Below, one piece after another: positions 10,590 through 21,433 of a stretch of DNA of 63,719 nucleotides (the stretch's first letter is position 1; every line of letters starts with the position of its first letter). Source of the DNA: Pseudovirgaria hyperparasitica. Taxonomy: Eukaryota; Ascomycota; Dothideomycetes; Acrospermales; Acrospermaceae. Below the pieces are notes generated by a model that saw only the letters and a program-made list of their open reading frames with translations, did no database searches and was not told the DNA's origin. The stretch lies in assembly GCF_010093815.1 (NCBI RefSeq), contig NW_022985574.1, forward strand, positions 220,656-284,374, in the 5' to 3' direction. The position numbers and the translations under genes were made by a program.

Positions 10590-12434
10590 GATACCGGGAT
10601 AAGAAAACCACCCGACGCGCTGCTGCTGTGTCGAAAGCAGGCCTGAATCTACCATACCATATGGGTAGAGAAAGCGGAAGTCCCAGCAGCGCGACAGGAC
10701 ACCTCGAGGCTTGAATGGCTCTGGGTGCGTGAGGATCAGCGAGAAATCACGTCGAGGGCAACTACAGACTGCTGCTGATGAACTTGCTAAGGCTGACTCT
10801 CCTGCAGTGTTAAACTACGTTTGTTAAGCTGCCCAGCGCGACCACCAGCAGCGCGACTCTGTTAAGACCTTTCGCTCGATACGAGATACCACTTACACCG
10901 TAGATAGGTAGAGTGGCTCCCGCGCACGAGAGATGTCACAGTCTACCGTGGGAGGCAGGATACTAGTGCACACAGACAATGGTACACGGACACAGGCAAG
11001 AGGCGGCTACAGGGACCCATCAAAAAGCAGTGGAAACAAGTCGGGTTAGTAGGTAGAGGATGCTTGAGTCGCCTAGGCGCGTCACGCGAGTGTACACGTA
11101 TGGGATTCAAAGGATGCTCGCCTGCAAGACACGGTCGGCCCATCGTGGAGAGATCCTCATGGGCAACGCGAAACCGGATAGCAGCCATGCTTGAAGGCGG
11201 GGCGTGGTATATAGTAGTGACTGCTGGCTCCAAGGACCTCACCCCTTCAATGGGCTCTGACCTTTGGTGTACCTAGAAGTAGGCGGGATCACGTCCTGGC
11301 CGGGGAGACTACTATATGGCCCGAGAGAACGGATGCGCGTGTCGATTCATGAAGAGACAGAACGTGTCGCTAGGCACGCACGCTGGTGACATGGGTTTAA
11401 GGAGCAAACCTCGCAGTTTCCTGGCTGGAGGAGGCGTCGTGCCCCTCTTCTAGTAGAGCCGGATGTATAAGCCCAGAGGGGATGAGATAAGGCGAAAACA
11501 GGAGCAGGGCCTGATGGTATAGGGCACGTCGAACCTGCAGAAGTCATCCGACTTCGAACTGGAGGCGCCGAGTTGCGCACGCGAATTCGCATACACTGCC
11601 AGGCACTTCCACGAACAGGCCGAACAAGACTACGGTACCAGTGCTCCGTGGAGATAGACTCAAATACAACCGCGCGAGAAATCAGGAATAACCCAGACGT
11701 CCTCCTAAGCCTGAGATCGTGGATATATGACAAACAGAGGGAGGTGCTACGCTCCCAATGGGCCTCCCAACAGGACAGGTATCCACAATGGATCCAAGGA
11801 CCATGGAAGGAGCCAAGTAAATGGATGTACAAAGGGCTTACAAAGGCCCAGGCATCTATACTCCATCAAGCCCGTATGGGTGTCATGGGGCTTCCACACT
11901 ACTTACACCTAAGAGGCGTTCCAAACGCGTCCCCGTGGTGCGAAGGGTGTGGGCGGAGAGGTACCATACGACACTACCTCGCAATATGCCCCGATCTATA
12001 CACTCAAAGACAATCACTTATCCACACGACTAAGACCTCTGACATCACACGATGGCTTAACGAATACCCTAGGAACGTCGCCCAGTGGATGCTAGCGCAT
12101 CTCCCTCTCCCCCAGTACCAATGGACGAGGACATATATACCGGAAGAAGCCCGGTACACGCCGGGAAGACCCCGAGAAAACTCCGATTATTAGTCAAGGG
12201 CTGCCCTTGACTAATAATCCCCGCACCTGCACGTGCTGCCTGAGGGCAAAACCACGGTAACACAGGCTGTAGGCCTATGGGTTACTCCTATGGCTGTATA
12301 CATATATAGGCAAAGTTTTTCCTACATGTAGGTTTCTTCTTATATAATAGCTTAGACTAGAGGAGGCATACGCCTGTAGAGTATTACTCTACCTAGTTAT
12401 ACAATATTATTATATTATTATTATTATTATTATT
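10590..12434 (+). mobile_element. Tad-type LINE, 3' portion with ATT tail
   Basis: The open frame 11573-12193 (206 codons) carries the C-terminal zinc-binding segment of Tad-like LINE ORF2 proteins, CEGCGRRGTIRHYLAICPD, preceded by QARMGVMGLPHYLH. Upstream frames to about 10590 look like decayed ORF2/RNase H sequence with stops. After the stop comes a 3' UTR and a terminal run of ATT/TTA triplets at about 12406-12434, typical of the simple-repeat tail of this clade. 5'-truncated, as LINE insertions commonly are. Same orientation as the ORF1 fragment at 7269, but not shown to be the same copy. Confidence 0.7.
12406..12434. repeat. (ATT)n tail of the LINE
   Basis: About nine to ten ATT/TTA units, the last bases of the LINE copy. 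Confidence 0.85.
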
Positions 12435-12508
12435 AGCTGCCTTAATGCTTCAAGCAATGGAAACGCTCGACATGAGCAGGGATATGTATATCGTTATCTG
12501 TGGGAGTA

Positions 12509-12674
12509 CAGTGTGGTCTCGTTATAATGATGCCAAGAAAGCCTCATTACGGCACGTGCGCGAGTTGAAGTTAAGGCCGCATTGACCACTTTTCACCAAA
12601 ATTTCACTCGTTATAACGCTATATTGCTAGAAAATTGATCAAAAATACCATATCGTTATGGCGAGACCGCACTG
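12509..12674. mobile_element. 166-bp MITE of Tc1/mariner-pogo type
   Basis: Left end CAGTGTGGTCTCGTTATAAT and right end, read inward, CAGTGCGGTCTCGCCATAAC: 19 of the first 23 bases match and all four differences are C/T. TA flanks both sides (12507-12508 and 12675-12676), the expected target duplication for pogo/Fot-like elements whose ends begin CAGT. No coding capacity; internal sequence is AT-rich. A non-autonomous element. Confidence 0.88.
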
Positions 12675-13001
12675 TACATCTGTACAGGTTCCGCGCACGC
12701 CATACGGCACAATGAAGCATTTCCAAGCGTGCGGATTGCCCCGCTTTCTGTGTCACACTGGCAAGGCTGTAAAAGATATGCTGTGCCACACCACGACCAA
12801 CCCTCGCTTCCACCTCCGAGCCCATCTATCTTCCCACGCTCAAAGTCCGGCCAACTTCAATATTAAGAAAACATCGAAGAAGCGTGACGTACTGGACAAC
12901 CACTCCGGCATTTTGTTCACTGACTTCATCATCCGGATGTTCTCGGCGCCTTTCACGGGCTTCCATTGCACACTTGAGCAGTCCTATGTCACAGTTCGAA
13001 G

Positions 13002-13980
13002 ATGTACGACGAATATGAGTGCGAAACATGCGAGCGAGAATTCGTCAGCCAACATGCTGCAAACCAGCATATGGATGCGCTTAGTCACTGGGCGCCACGG
13101 TTTGAATGCGAAACATGCGATCGCGAATTCGATACTCAACGGTCCGCCAACCAGCACACGGACGATAGCAAACACTGGACACCTCAATTCGAATGCGAGA
13201 CTTGTGATCGGAGGTTCCATAGTCAGAATGCTGCCACTCAGCATATGAACGATAAGGGCCATTGGGCTCCACAGATCAAATGCGAGATATGTGATCGAAG
13301 GTTCCATAATCAAAATTCTGCTAATCAGCATATGGATGCCTTAAATCACTGGAAAAGCAAATATTGTGGTGCTTGTGACAGAGGTTTTACGAACGAGAAC
13401 AACCTCGAGATGGTTAGCTCCTCATGCTGCTCGCAGAGATCGCTTGTTGCTATTTCCACTATTCACTAACACTATTAAGCATCTCAGCTCGAGCATCCAC
13501 CGCGGGACTCAGGTACAGTGCCATTTTTGCAAGGGGCCTTTCACCTCAGCCAGCGGGCTATCCCACCTTGAATCTGCTTCATGCTCCAGAGCCAACAATC
13601 TTAATCGAGAAAAGATTTACCGGGCAATTAGGAACCGCGATTCCGGAGGTATAATAACGATGGAAATCATTGAGTATCCTGAGTTCGAGACTCAGAATAT
13701 TGCGACAGGTGCCACGTGGAATGGGTTTAGCTATGAATGCTATCTTTGCCATCGAGAATTCGACACTGTTCGACAGCTTAATCAGCATCTGGGCTCGCCA
13801 GCTCATAGCCAAAAGCTGTATCATTGTTCAAACGGTAAGTGTGGCAGTGAATTTGTCAGCCTCGCCGCACTTTTCAATCACCTCGAAAGCGAGAGCTGTA
13901 ATCTTGTGCGTTTTGAGAAGGTCCAACAGAATTTCCATAGTCTTATTACAGGACGACAGAAACTTCTGGGTTTTACATGA
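13002..13980 (+). CDS. Multi-C2H2 zinc finger protein (two exons)
   Basis: Coding parts 13002-13412 and 13480-13980, 303 aa. The 67-bp intron has a GTTAGC donor, a CTAAC branch site at 13466-13470 and an AAG acceptor; splicing rebuilds a perfect finger across the junction (CGACDRGF..NLEM/HLSSSIH). Fingers follow C-x2-C-x12-H-x5-H with repeated CETCDREF/CDRRFHSQ units, four in tandem, then the spliced one, then two or three more divergent ones (CHFCKGPF, CYLCHREFDTVRQLNQHL, CGSEF). The wide His spacing is that of the U1/matrin-like C2H2 type, which binds RNA or DNA. It ends with the short GRQKLLGF tail common in fungal homologues. The MITE at 12509-12674 lies 330 bp upstream. One of the few intact-looking genes here; target unknown. 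Confidence 0.78.
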
Positions 13981-14191
13981 TTCAGGAATGACGATGTTAT
14001 GCAAAAGGTAGAGCTTGAGCTCGGAGATATGAATACCCACTCCTTTCACCCTTTCCAATACTCTTTATTGTATGTGACCTATGCCATACTCTCCTGATAT
14101 ATTCATCTTCATTGCCCGTATAGCTTGAGTTCACATATACACCCGGCTGCTTAACCTCATCCTATTCGTAATAAAGACATTGAGCATGTTA

Positions 14192-14986
14192 TTATGTCTT
14201 CCTCTCGTCTCTTCTCAGTGGTGTCTCCTCGTTAATTCTTTCCGCCTCTTCTCTTCCTACAGACTCCCCCCCCCCCCCAGCCTCGACATTGCCCACTCTT
14301 TCGCCTCGACCCATTATTCTCCGGAATTCATGCGCCTGCGATTTCCGCATCCGTCTATAGCGTACATACATCGCTGGAGAAATCTTCTTAACCAGCCAAT
14401 GCACAAGTGGTAGTAGCACAGTCGCACTCCAGATCACCATCGGCATTATGGCCTGGAAGCTCGCAAAGGCACTCTGCCGGTCGAGAGACAGCAGACCCGT
14501 AATGACCAAAAAATCGTAACCGTCAAAAAGGTCGAAGTCTTCTGTGTGCAGGGAGTTGAATGCGAATATGCCGAACAAGAAGGAGATGAGGTAAAGGACG
14601 AAGGAGAACGTATCAGGACAAAGAACAATGTAAGGTGCTATTGCCTACAGTCGAGGTTATCAGTAACTTATGCTCCTTTCATCGGCAGAGTAAGTTACAG
14701 TAAGACATGAGGAGTAAAGTTGAGCTTACAACTAGCACAGCACCAAGATCTACGGTGTCTTCACTTGTCCCGGTCATGCAGGGATGTGATAGTGTCGAAT
14801 TGGCACCGGTTAGCGAAGGTCTTGCAGCTGAGGTGAGGATGGAATTGCCCTAGGGGCGGTAACAAGTGATTGCGATTGCGCAGTAGAAGGTTAAAATGGC
14901 GATGATGAACTGGAAGAGGCAAATATCAATCCTGAGACGTCGTTGCAGCGTAGCCGCGCTGGCTCTGAAGCCCTCGTCCTGTGACA
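14192..14986 (-). pseudogene. Membrane protein with one premature TAG
   Basis: Exon 1 starts at an ATG at 14986 (MSQDEGFRASAATLQRRLRI, then a hydrophobic helix) and runs to about 14731, where a GTAAGC donor opens an intron ending CTGTAG near 14650; exon 2 runs to 14192. Exon 2 has a hydrophobic stretch, the segment HTEDFDLFDGYDFL, a second hydrophobic stretch (MPMVIWSATVLLPLVHWLV) and a basic then Gly/Glu-rich tail. The only break is a TAG at 14852-14850, a CAG-to-TAG change of the RIP type. A C12 run at about 14266-14278 encodes four Gly in the tail. I do not recognise the family. Confidence 0.55.
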
Positions 14987-15474
14987 TTTAATATAACATA
15001 TGAGCTCGTAAGATGGCCTAAATAGAAAATGCAAAGCTGTACAAAGTAATCGTAACACTTATGACACAGGATATTTGAGGTTGTGCAGATTTAAAGCCTG
15101 AAAGGAGATCCTGGACTTTGGGAAAGGCTGCAGCCTCCGCCAAGACCAGCCTAGGTGACGGGCTTGCAACGCCTCCGGCAAACGACGGAAAGCCTTTGCA
15201 CAGGCTGCACAAATGATCTCGTTCAGAGACATAATAATAACGGACAAACTTAGCCTACGCGTCATCGCTTGTGGCACTGCAATGGATTTTCGCAATCTGA
15301 AAGTCACGATAGGACGTTAGGACTCACGCACGTCATGGAGTACGTGGGAGTCTATTGGGGCTTGCTCCTACCGTGTCAGGTGCCCGCTGTGACACCGGCG
15401 CTTCCGGGCCTTACCCCGCGTTCAAGAAGAGTACTTTCACCACGATGTTGGTCGTCAGTCCATCTTCGACACCC
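14987..15474. other. Intergenic
   Basis: Short frames only; nothing recognised. It separates the divergent membrane-protein relic and the 466-aa gene and may hold both promoters. Confidence 0.3.
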
Positions 15475-15518
15475 ATGGCGGTGAATCATGATCCGGAAAT
15501 GATATCGCCGGCAGAGAC

Positions 15519-16919
15519 GTGCCGCAGACTGTCAGATATACAATGGATTACGGTCGATCCGCTGAGAGCCTGGCTCCCCAAGGACCGATCTCATTGATCA
15601 AACTCATTCGTATATTGCTTTCGGTCGAAGAAGCAGAGCAAATACAGCGTCAATTTGACCATGAGTGCCGTAAAGACTCGCAAGTGTTGTGGACTGGCAT
15701 ACCACGCGAAAAGGCCCAAGCATGGGCCGACAAGAGGAATCTTCAAACCTTGACAACAGTAATGGGCCCACTGATGGATGAGCGACACTCGTCTTGCTTG
15801 AAACCGAAAAAATCGGCCCGTCAATGGACCATCTACGTGAAAGGCGCATCCGCCCTGTTCGCATGCCACATACTAAAGAGCTCAAAAGTTACCGTCCTGT
15901 CACCCCCTCCGCCGGAGAAGCTTAATCCAAGTGGATATACGAATTACCAGCTCATCGAGGAACCCATCTTGAAGGGTGTGATCGGTGGCCGCTGTGTGAA
16001 GTCTATTCATATGATACATCCAACTGTCAAAGGGGCCGAAGAGTTCAGCTACCAAAGTTGGCCGATCGATAGGACTCAAGAGTGGGCCGAAAAATTCCCA
16101 TCACCAGAGATAGTGCGGATTCCATGGAGACTTGTCAAGATCTTGCCAGAAATGCAGCACATCAGGGCGATAGTGACCATTGCTGGCAACGACAATTTCG
16201 TTGATCCTAGGTCACACCTCCCATCACAAGCTCTTGATTTCGCAACAGTGACTACCCTAGAGGCGGTTTGTGAAGTCAGATTTTACCTGACGCTACATGT
16301 TGATCACGTAAATGCTGATTCCCTACAGTGCTCTAAACCTGATGGTTCACATGTCCAGAAAGTGACCTGTGATATCGCGGCGACGAGGCTCACAGAAGAG
16401 ATTGCAATGAGAAAGAGAAAGGTTGATAAGGAAATAATGACAACCAGTAAGCCAAAGCGCAAGAAAGAGAATGAGGAGAAGGAAAGGAAAGCAAGAGAGG
16501 ATAAGGCGAAGAGGAAGATGGAAAATATGGAGAAGGAGAAGAAGGCTAAGGAACAAAAGGTAAAGAGAGAGAGGCAAAAGGCACAGCAGAAGATAGAGAA
16601 CAAGGAGAAGGAAAAGAAAGCACGGGAAGAGAAAGCGAGGAGGAAGATGGAAAGCAAGGAGAAGGAGAAGAAGGCCAAGGAAGACAAATTGAAAAAAGAG
16701 AAGATCAGGGCTCAGCGGAAGAAAGAAAACGAAGAAAAGGTAAAAAGAGCAAAGGAAGCTAAAGTGAAGAGGAAGATGGAGAACAGGGAGAAGGAGAAGC
16801 GCGCCAGGGAAGAAAAGCTGAGGAGAGACAATGCAAAGGCACAGCAGAAGAAAGAGAATGAGGACAAGCAAACACGTACAACGAAAGACAAAGCGGGGAA
16901 AGCAGGCCAAAAACGATAA
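15519..16919 (+). CDS. Hypothetical 466-aa protein with Lys/Glu-rich coiled-coil tail
   Basis: A long open frame of unknown family. Residues 1-295 look globular; residues about 300-466 are repeated blocks of the kind KRKMENxEKEKKAREEK with very high Lys/Glu, predicted as a long charged coiled coil or single alpha helix. An intron could be hidden at about 16273-16327 (GTCAGA..CTACAG, with CTGAC inside), which would remove 18 residues without breaking the frame. The other frame just upstream (ATG at 15475) encodes MAVNHDPEMISPAETCRRLS and then WITVDPLRAWLPKDRS, which reads naturally into residue 25 of this frame, so the true start may be 15475 with an indel near 15590. The minus-strand Leu/Phe-rich frames under the tail are shadows. 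Confidence 0.6.
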   Translation: MPQTVRYTMDYGRSAESLAPQGPISLIKLIRILLSVEEAEQIQRQFDHECRKDSQVLWTGIPREKAQAWADKRNLQTLTTVMGPLMDERHSSCLKPKKSARQWTIYVKGASALFACHILKSSKVTVLSPPPPEKLNPSGYTNYQLIEEPILKGVIGGRCVKSIHMIHPTVKGAEEFSYQSWPIDRTQEWAEKFPSPEIVRIPWRLVKILPEMQHIRAIVTIAGNDNFVDPRSHLPSQALDFATVTTLEAVCEVRFYLTLHVDHVNADSLQCSKPDGSHVQKVTCDIAATRLTEEIAMRKRKVDKEIMTTSKPKRKKENEEKERKAREDKAKRKMENMEKEKKAKEQKVKRERQKAQQKIENKEKEKKAREEKARRKMESKEKEKKAKEDKLKKEKIRAQRKKENEEKVKRAKEAKVKRKMENREKEKRAREEKLRRDNAKAQQKKENEDKQTRTTKDKAGKAGQKR

Positions 16920-17479
16920 CAAGCAGCATTGAGAATGGAAATTCAAGAAGCAAAGGATTAAAAAGCTGTGGTGAACAAGGCGACAGTATGCCGCTTGAGC
17001 TGCATACTACGAAGGAAGTCCGTTATCATTGGTACAGGTTGCATACAGAATTGACTTCCGCGCAGACAGCGGCAAGAAAAAGTTTCTGGAGCCAGTCACC
17101 CAGGACCTTGGACTGAGCATTCACTATTCAGTCAGCTTATCGGCCTCATCTGAGCCTCTCTTAGCAGCCGGTCGATATTGTGTACTTACCGTTAGCCGTA
17201 TGGGTGTTCATTTAATGCTGTACTGCTAGTGTTGAATATTTACAGCTTAGACACCCCAATGAAAGCGACAAATGCAAACGTAGCTGCAGGCACGTGACAG
17301 CTGAGTCAGACGCCAAGGCTGACGTTTGTGGGGTATCTCAACGAAGCCTCACTTGTGTGCCCATTGCCATCACGTACTTGAAAACGCTATACAAAAGCTA
17401 CACATGGCCTTAAGAAAGAGATTTCATCGAGGCGTATTACGTCCCTGTATAGTACACCACAATGGGGTTTTTCGCTCAC

Positions 17480-18054
17480 AAACACGGCTGTAAAGAAAGT
17501 CGCGGGAGCAGCTGCAGCCCAGGCGCTTTTTCAATCCTTTCAAGAGTAAGTTAATATGTTCATTTCTGATATACCATGTATAGCGTGAGCAAGCTTACAT
17601 CTCATAGATTGGCAATTGATGGAGAGTTCTCCGATTTAATGATCGTATGCCCCGGGCGATACTTCCCAACTCATCGGATAGTGTGTTTTGCACATTCGAA
17701 GGTCTTTCGAAAAATGTGCATGTCAGGATTTGAGGTAAAGTACGCGGACTTGTTGAGGTTCAGATACCTACTTATCATCAACAGGAGCAAGATACAAGAA
17801 CCATAAGATTGATAGACGATGATCCTGAAATCGTTGCCAAGATGATTGGATTTATGTATCAGCTCGATTATAACGATAAGTCGTATGAGGAGGATTGGAT
17901 GCGAGGATCTGTTTTAGGTGTGCTTCTGTTGGTCGAACAGCAGAGTGCTACAAGTGAACAAGAGACTGGGATCAGACCTACGACTGAAGCAGCGGGCGGG
18001 TACGACACGCAAAACAATCAGGAGACGCGAACACTATTGCAAGCTTTGCAATGA
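17480..18054 (+). pseudogene. BTB/POZ domain protein, 5' end uncertain
   Basis: Exon pieces: about 17490-17545, 17608-17734 and 17785-18054, split by introns of 62 bp (17546-17607) and 50 bp (17735-17784) with good GT..AG ends. The spliced reading gives VKKVAGAAAAQALFQSF, then the BTB core GEFSDLMIVCPGRYFPTHRI, VFRKMCMSGF, and after the second junction TRTIRLIDDDPEIVAKMIGF, then MYQLDY. This is the usual fungal BTB/POZ protein, a dimerisation or Cullin-3 adaptor module. The well-placed ATG at 17464 (CACAATGG) is in another frame from the conserved start, so the N-terminus is probably frameshifted. After the BTB core the tail is Gln/Thr-rich and lacks the usual C-terminal helices. Confidence 0.68.
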
Positions 18055-19027
18055 GCAATTCTAAACGACAAATAATCTGATCAAACACCAGCAAAGTAGA
18101 CACGCTGACTTGCGGTTTCGGTGCGAAATATGTAGAGAGTGTGTCTACACTAGCCGCGGGAACATAGTGAAGCATTAGAGATTGTATCATAAGACTTCGT
18201 AGAGGGCATGACGCTAAGGTTTCGGAGGTACTACACCCGTAGAAGTACTACTTGTTGTTCGAGGGTGTTGTTGGCGAGATGTCGAATATTATTCATACGT
18301 AAACGACGAAATCTTAAGGCTTAGATGACCGAGGTCTGTAGACTGGTGTTGTCGCCTTGGAGATCCTGGCGAGAAACATAATCAAGGAAACATTGAAAGG
18401 AGCTATGCAGCTTCTCTAAAGGACTAGAACAATTTATGCAACAGATAAGCACCGAGGCTCAAATTAGGGTCTCGTTTCTCTAGAAATGGATTTTTCATAA
18501 GATGTCTGGAAGTGTGGGTACATGCAAAATTGCGATGCGTAATGTGTCAAGCTACTTTATTTTGTCATACTGTCCTGTGACGTCCAGATATCCTGTTGTC
18601 CAATTGTTCTGTCCCTATGGTGACCAAGTGTCCCGAAGCGGGCGCTTGAGAGATCAACAACAGATTGTTGAATACAGCGACATTGGAGGAAATGTCACGA
18701 TACCAACATGGTGTTGAGCTATTGGGCTTTGGCATGTGGTCTTGGCTCATGTGATAGCGCGACCCCTTTATCCAAAGGCGTCGCCTACGTTTCTTCCACT
18801 TCTTTTTGGTGTACTATGTTTTGTATCTTAACTTGAATACTTCTAGAGGCCCAATGCACGGGTTCTCCTTTCTCAAGCGTCACTGCTGACTTCCCTCGCA
18901 CGTGAACTTTAACAGGAAACAGGATTTGCACGTAATGGGGCAGCATACTGCATGTAGGCTGGCCCCTGCACGTTTGGCTGCGTGCAACTGTGATTGGTCT
19001 GCAAGGTCGAAGCTAGGAAGGTTAGGG
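18055..19027. other. No supported gene
   Basis: Short frames without recognisable content. A GTGATTGGTCTG segment near 18990 recurs at about 19106, on either side of the minisatellite. Confidence 0.3.
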
Positions 19028-19099
19028 TCCTCTGCACGCAGCCAGTCCTCTGCACGCAGCCAGCCCTCTGCACGCAGCCCATCCTGGTGTACGCAGCCA
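19028..19099. repeat. Minisatellite, 18-bp unit x 4
   Basis: Four tandem copies of TCCTCTGCACGCAGCCAG with increasing divergence to the right. A reverse-oriented TTGGCTGCGTGCA lies just upstream at about 18975, so a copy has inverted. Confidence 0.85.
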
Positions 19100-19992
19100 A
19101 GCGTGGTGATTGGTCTGAAATTGAAAACCAGGAAAGTAGTTTTGATATGGTCATTGAAAGTAGTGCGGCACAGTACAGCCTACGGGAACAGCTTCCTCTA
19201 ATAATAGTCTGCCCAACTGAGTACCACACTATATCCAGTTATCGCGACAAATCATAAGTAAGATGAAAATGCTAAGCACTGTGCCGCTTAGTATTCTGTT
19301 CGAATATTGCACTATTTGCCTAGGATATAAGCAGGAGTAGATGCTACCCTGGTGTCTTAGGCATGTTACCGTGCTTCATCATAATACAGCTGCTATCTTT
19401 AAATCCTATTGGTCCAGTGCTTGTTGTTGGCGCTACTTTAGAGATTTTTCTGATACCAATTACAGTCCTAACTGGTCAGATCGCTTAGATCAAAAAAGAA
19501 AGAATGCTCGTCAACGTTACAATTGATCTAAGAAGCTTGGCACATTCGGGAGGAGGTACAAAAATGCGACTGACTTGGCCTTTTGCGCCGTTAGGTTACA
19601 GGCGCGTGCTAGAGTCTTAGTCAATCCTCACCAAGAAAGCTCTGTCGCCTAGATACGAAGACCTCCAACCACACACCAGCGGCACTTAAGATTGATCAAT
19701 GGCATTCTGAAAATTTGGTTGGACGCAAAGAAACCGGTAGAAAGAATTGGGATAACAGCTCTACCTACAAGTCCCCGACTCGCCGCAGTTTCGGCTCTAG
19801 ATGTAGTTTGTAGAAGCCCTGCGGCCATGTTCGCAGCGACAGAAATCTACTGATCTCTCAACGCCTCGGTCGATGATCAGCAAATCCATTGACAGGTGTA
19901 TCAGCTAGCGTACTCTGTGAAGGTTCCTAGATCATTAAGCACCTCTCAAGCTACTCGGTCATTAGATCTCGTCAGATCAATCTTGTGAGCGT
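19100..19992. other. No supported gene
   Basis: No recognisable coding. A short inverted pair CTTAGATCAA / TTGATCTAAG lies at about 19484 and 19525. Confidence 0.3.
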
Positions 19993-20782
19993 CTAATACA
20001 GAATTGCTGGAGATTGAGCCCTATGTGGGCGACTTTGTTCACCACGCGTAGGAACAAAGCTATTGATGAGGAGCTGTGGACCACTACCTACGACCCCGCC
20101 CGGCGTCGATATATGAGACTGGAGTGTACTATACACTTGCGGGCAGTTGGTCTGACGGCCTTCGGCGCCAGTACGTCCATCCTCCACTCGAAGCCGTTCT
20201 TCTTTTTTCTTGTTCTTGGCTTTCCCTTCTTCGCGAATCTCTTTGAACTCTGATTCAAATTAGCAGAATGCTATGCAGCTGCATGAAGCTACGCGCGCTT
20301 TGTGAGTGTAACGTAGCATCATTGTCATCCATCTAAGTGAGTCTTAAGACGTACCTTCCGCCGTACGCTTCATGCCATGCGAATGTGTCGTGACATGCAC
20401 GTTCAAATGGCTCAGGGTTCCGTACGCCTTCTCACAGCCGTTCCAACTGCAATTGTATATGCGCTCGATTTCGTCATAGCGCCTGCGTGGGCGTTTATGA
20501 TGTTGAACGCCTCCATGGGGCACTGGTGGGTAGATATTCGACATCAGGTGGTTTTCCTAACCGTGAAATGAGTAGATAACATCATGTGTAAGCGGGTGCA
20601 TATGTCATTGCAGGCGTCCTTGGTGCCGATGATGCAGGGTATGGACTGAACCGATGAGGACCAGGCGACCACTGTCCACCGAAATCAAATTGACTACCCC
20701 CATGATCACCCATATTTGGGTGAGGTGTATAAGGAGAATACCTCTGATACGGAGGGAAGGTGGGTCTGACTGAGGAACCCAT
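19993..20782 (-). pseudogene. Con7-like C2H2 transcription factor paralogue
   Basis: Minus-strand exons: about 20782-20582, about 20545-20355 and 20249-19993. The middle exon holds KRPRRRYDEIERIYNCSWNG followed by CEKAYGTLSHLNVHVTTHSH, the zinc finger of the Con7 family, C-x4-C-x12-H-x6-H. A 105-bp intron (20354-20250, GTACGT..AATCAG) joins to EFKEIREEGKAKNKKKEERL, exactly continuing the conserved basic helix. Con7 controls conidium shape and infection-related growth in rice blast and relatives and is normally single-copy. The N-terminal exon is Pro/Tyr-rich as in Con7, but its frame ends in TGA just before the expected junction at 20582, so this extra copy looks decayed at its 5' end. Confidence 0.72.
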
Positions 20783-21433
20783 TGATACTCAGTAGTCAGA
20801 GTCTCTGTTCTCTGTGTGATGGCTCGGACGGGATGATTCGAACTAAAGCAGTATTTACATGCTGGACGTTGTTCTGAGCTTATCTTCATAGAGAGAGGAA
20901 AGAGAGACAGCGTGCCGTAGGGGATTCTATTGCATGTGGCACTTTTAACGTGCCGCAAGGTCGTGCACCGTGTTCCGCCAGAAGCCAGTTAGGAATTAGC
21001 TCCAATAACTTGCGGGTAATTTAGGAAGTGTGCATATTCGATCATTGAAAATATCTACGCGTAATGAACAGACTCTACGGGCCATTGATACACGCTACCA
21101 GCTGGTCTGTAGTACAGTCCAATCTATTATTCTCGAGACCGTGATCAGACATCCTCCAGGGGCAATGAAGCCCTGTGCCGCTGGCAGCCTGAAGCCTTGC
21201 TCTCCCATTCGGCGCTGCGCTATTTCGCCCACAATCACAAGTCGCTCTACTTTTGTGAGATCATGTATTAAAGTTATATCGAGAACCCCTAAGTCCATTG
21301 TGTCCGTCTAGTACAATATGTAGCGGCAACTGCCCAAACATCTCGATGAAGCATCCGAGTTTGGAAGCGTTCTGAGGGCCAAATGTGAGCATGGATGGTC
21401 ACAGCCAGTGTTGTAATAGCGGCAGAGCAGCGT
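20783..21433. other. No supported gene
   Basis: Overlapping frames on both strands, none recognised. Part of 20783-20958 may be lost N-terminal sequence of the Con7-like relic. Confidence 0.3.

Noticed and set aside
12406-12434. ATT run as a telomere or origin signal
   Set aside because: It follows a LINE 3' UTR directly and fits a LINE tail; fungal telomeres are TTAGGG.
16304-16953. Long minus-strand Leu/Phe-rich frames
   Set aside because: They are antisense shadows of the Lys/Glu-rich coding tail (AAG/GAG read backwards gives CTT/CTC).
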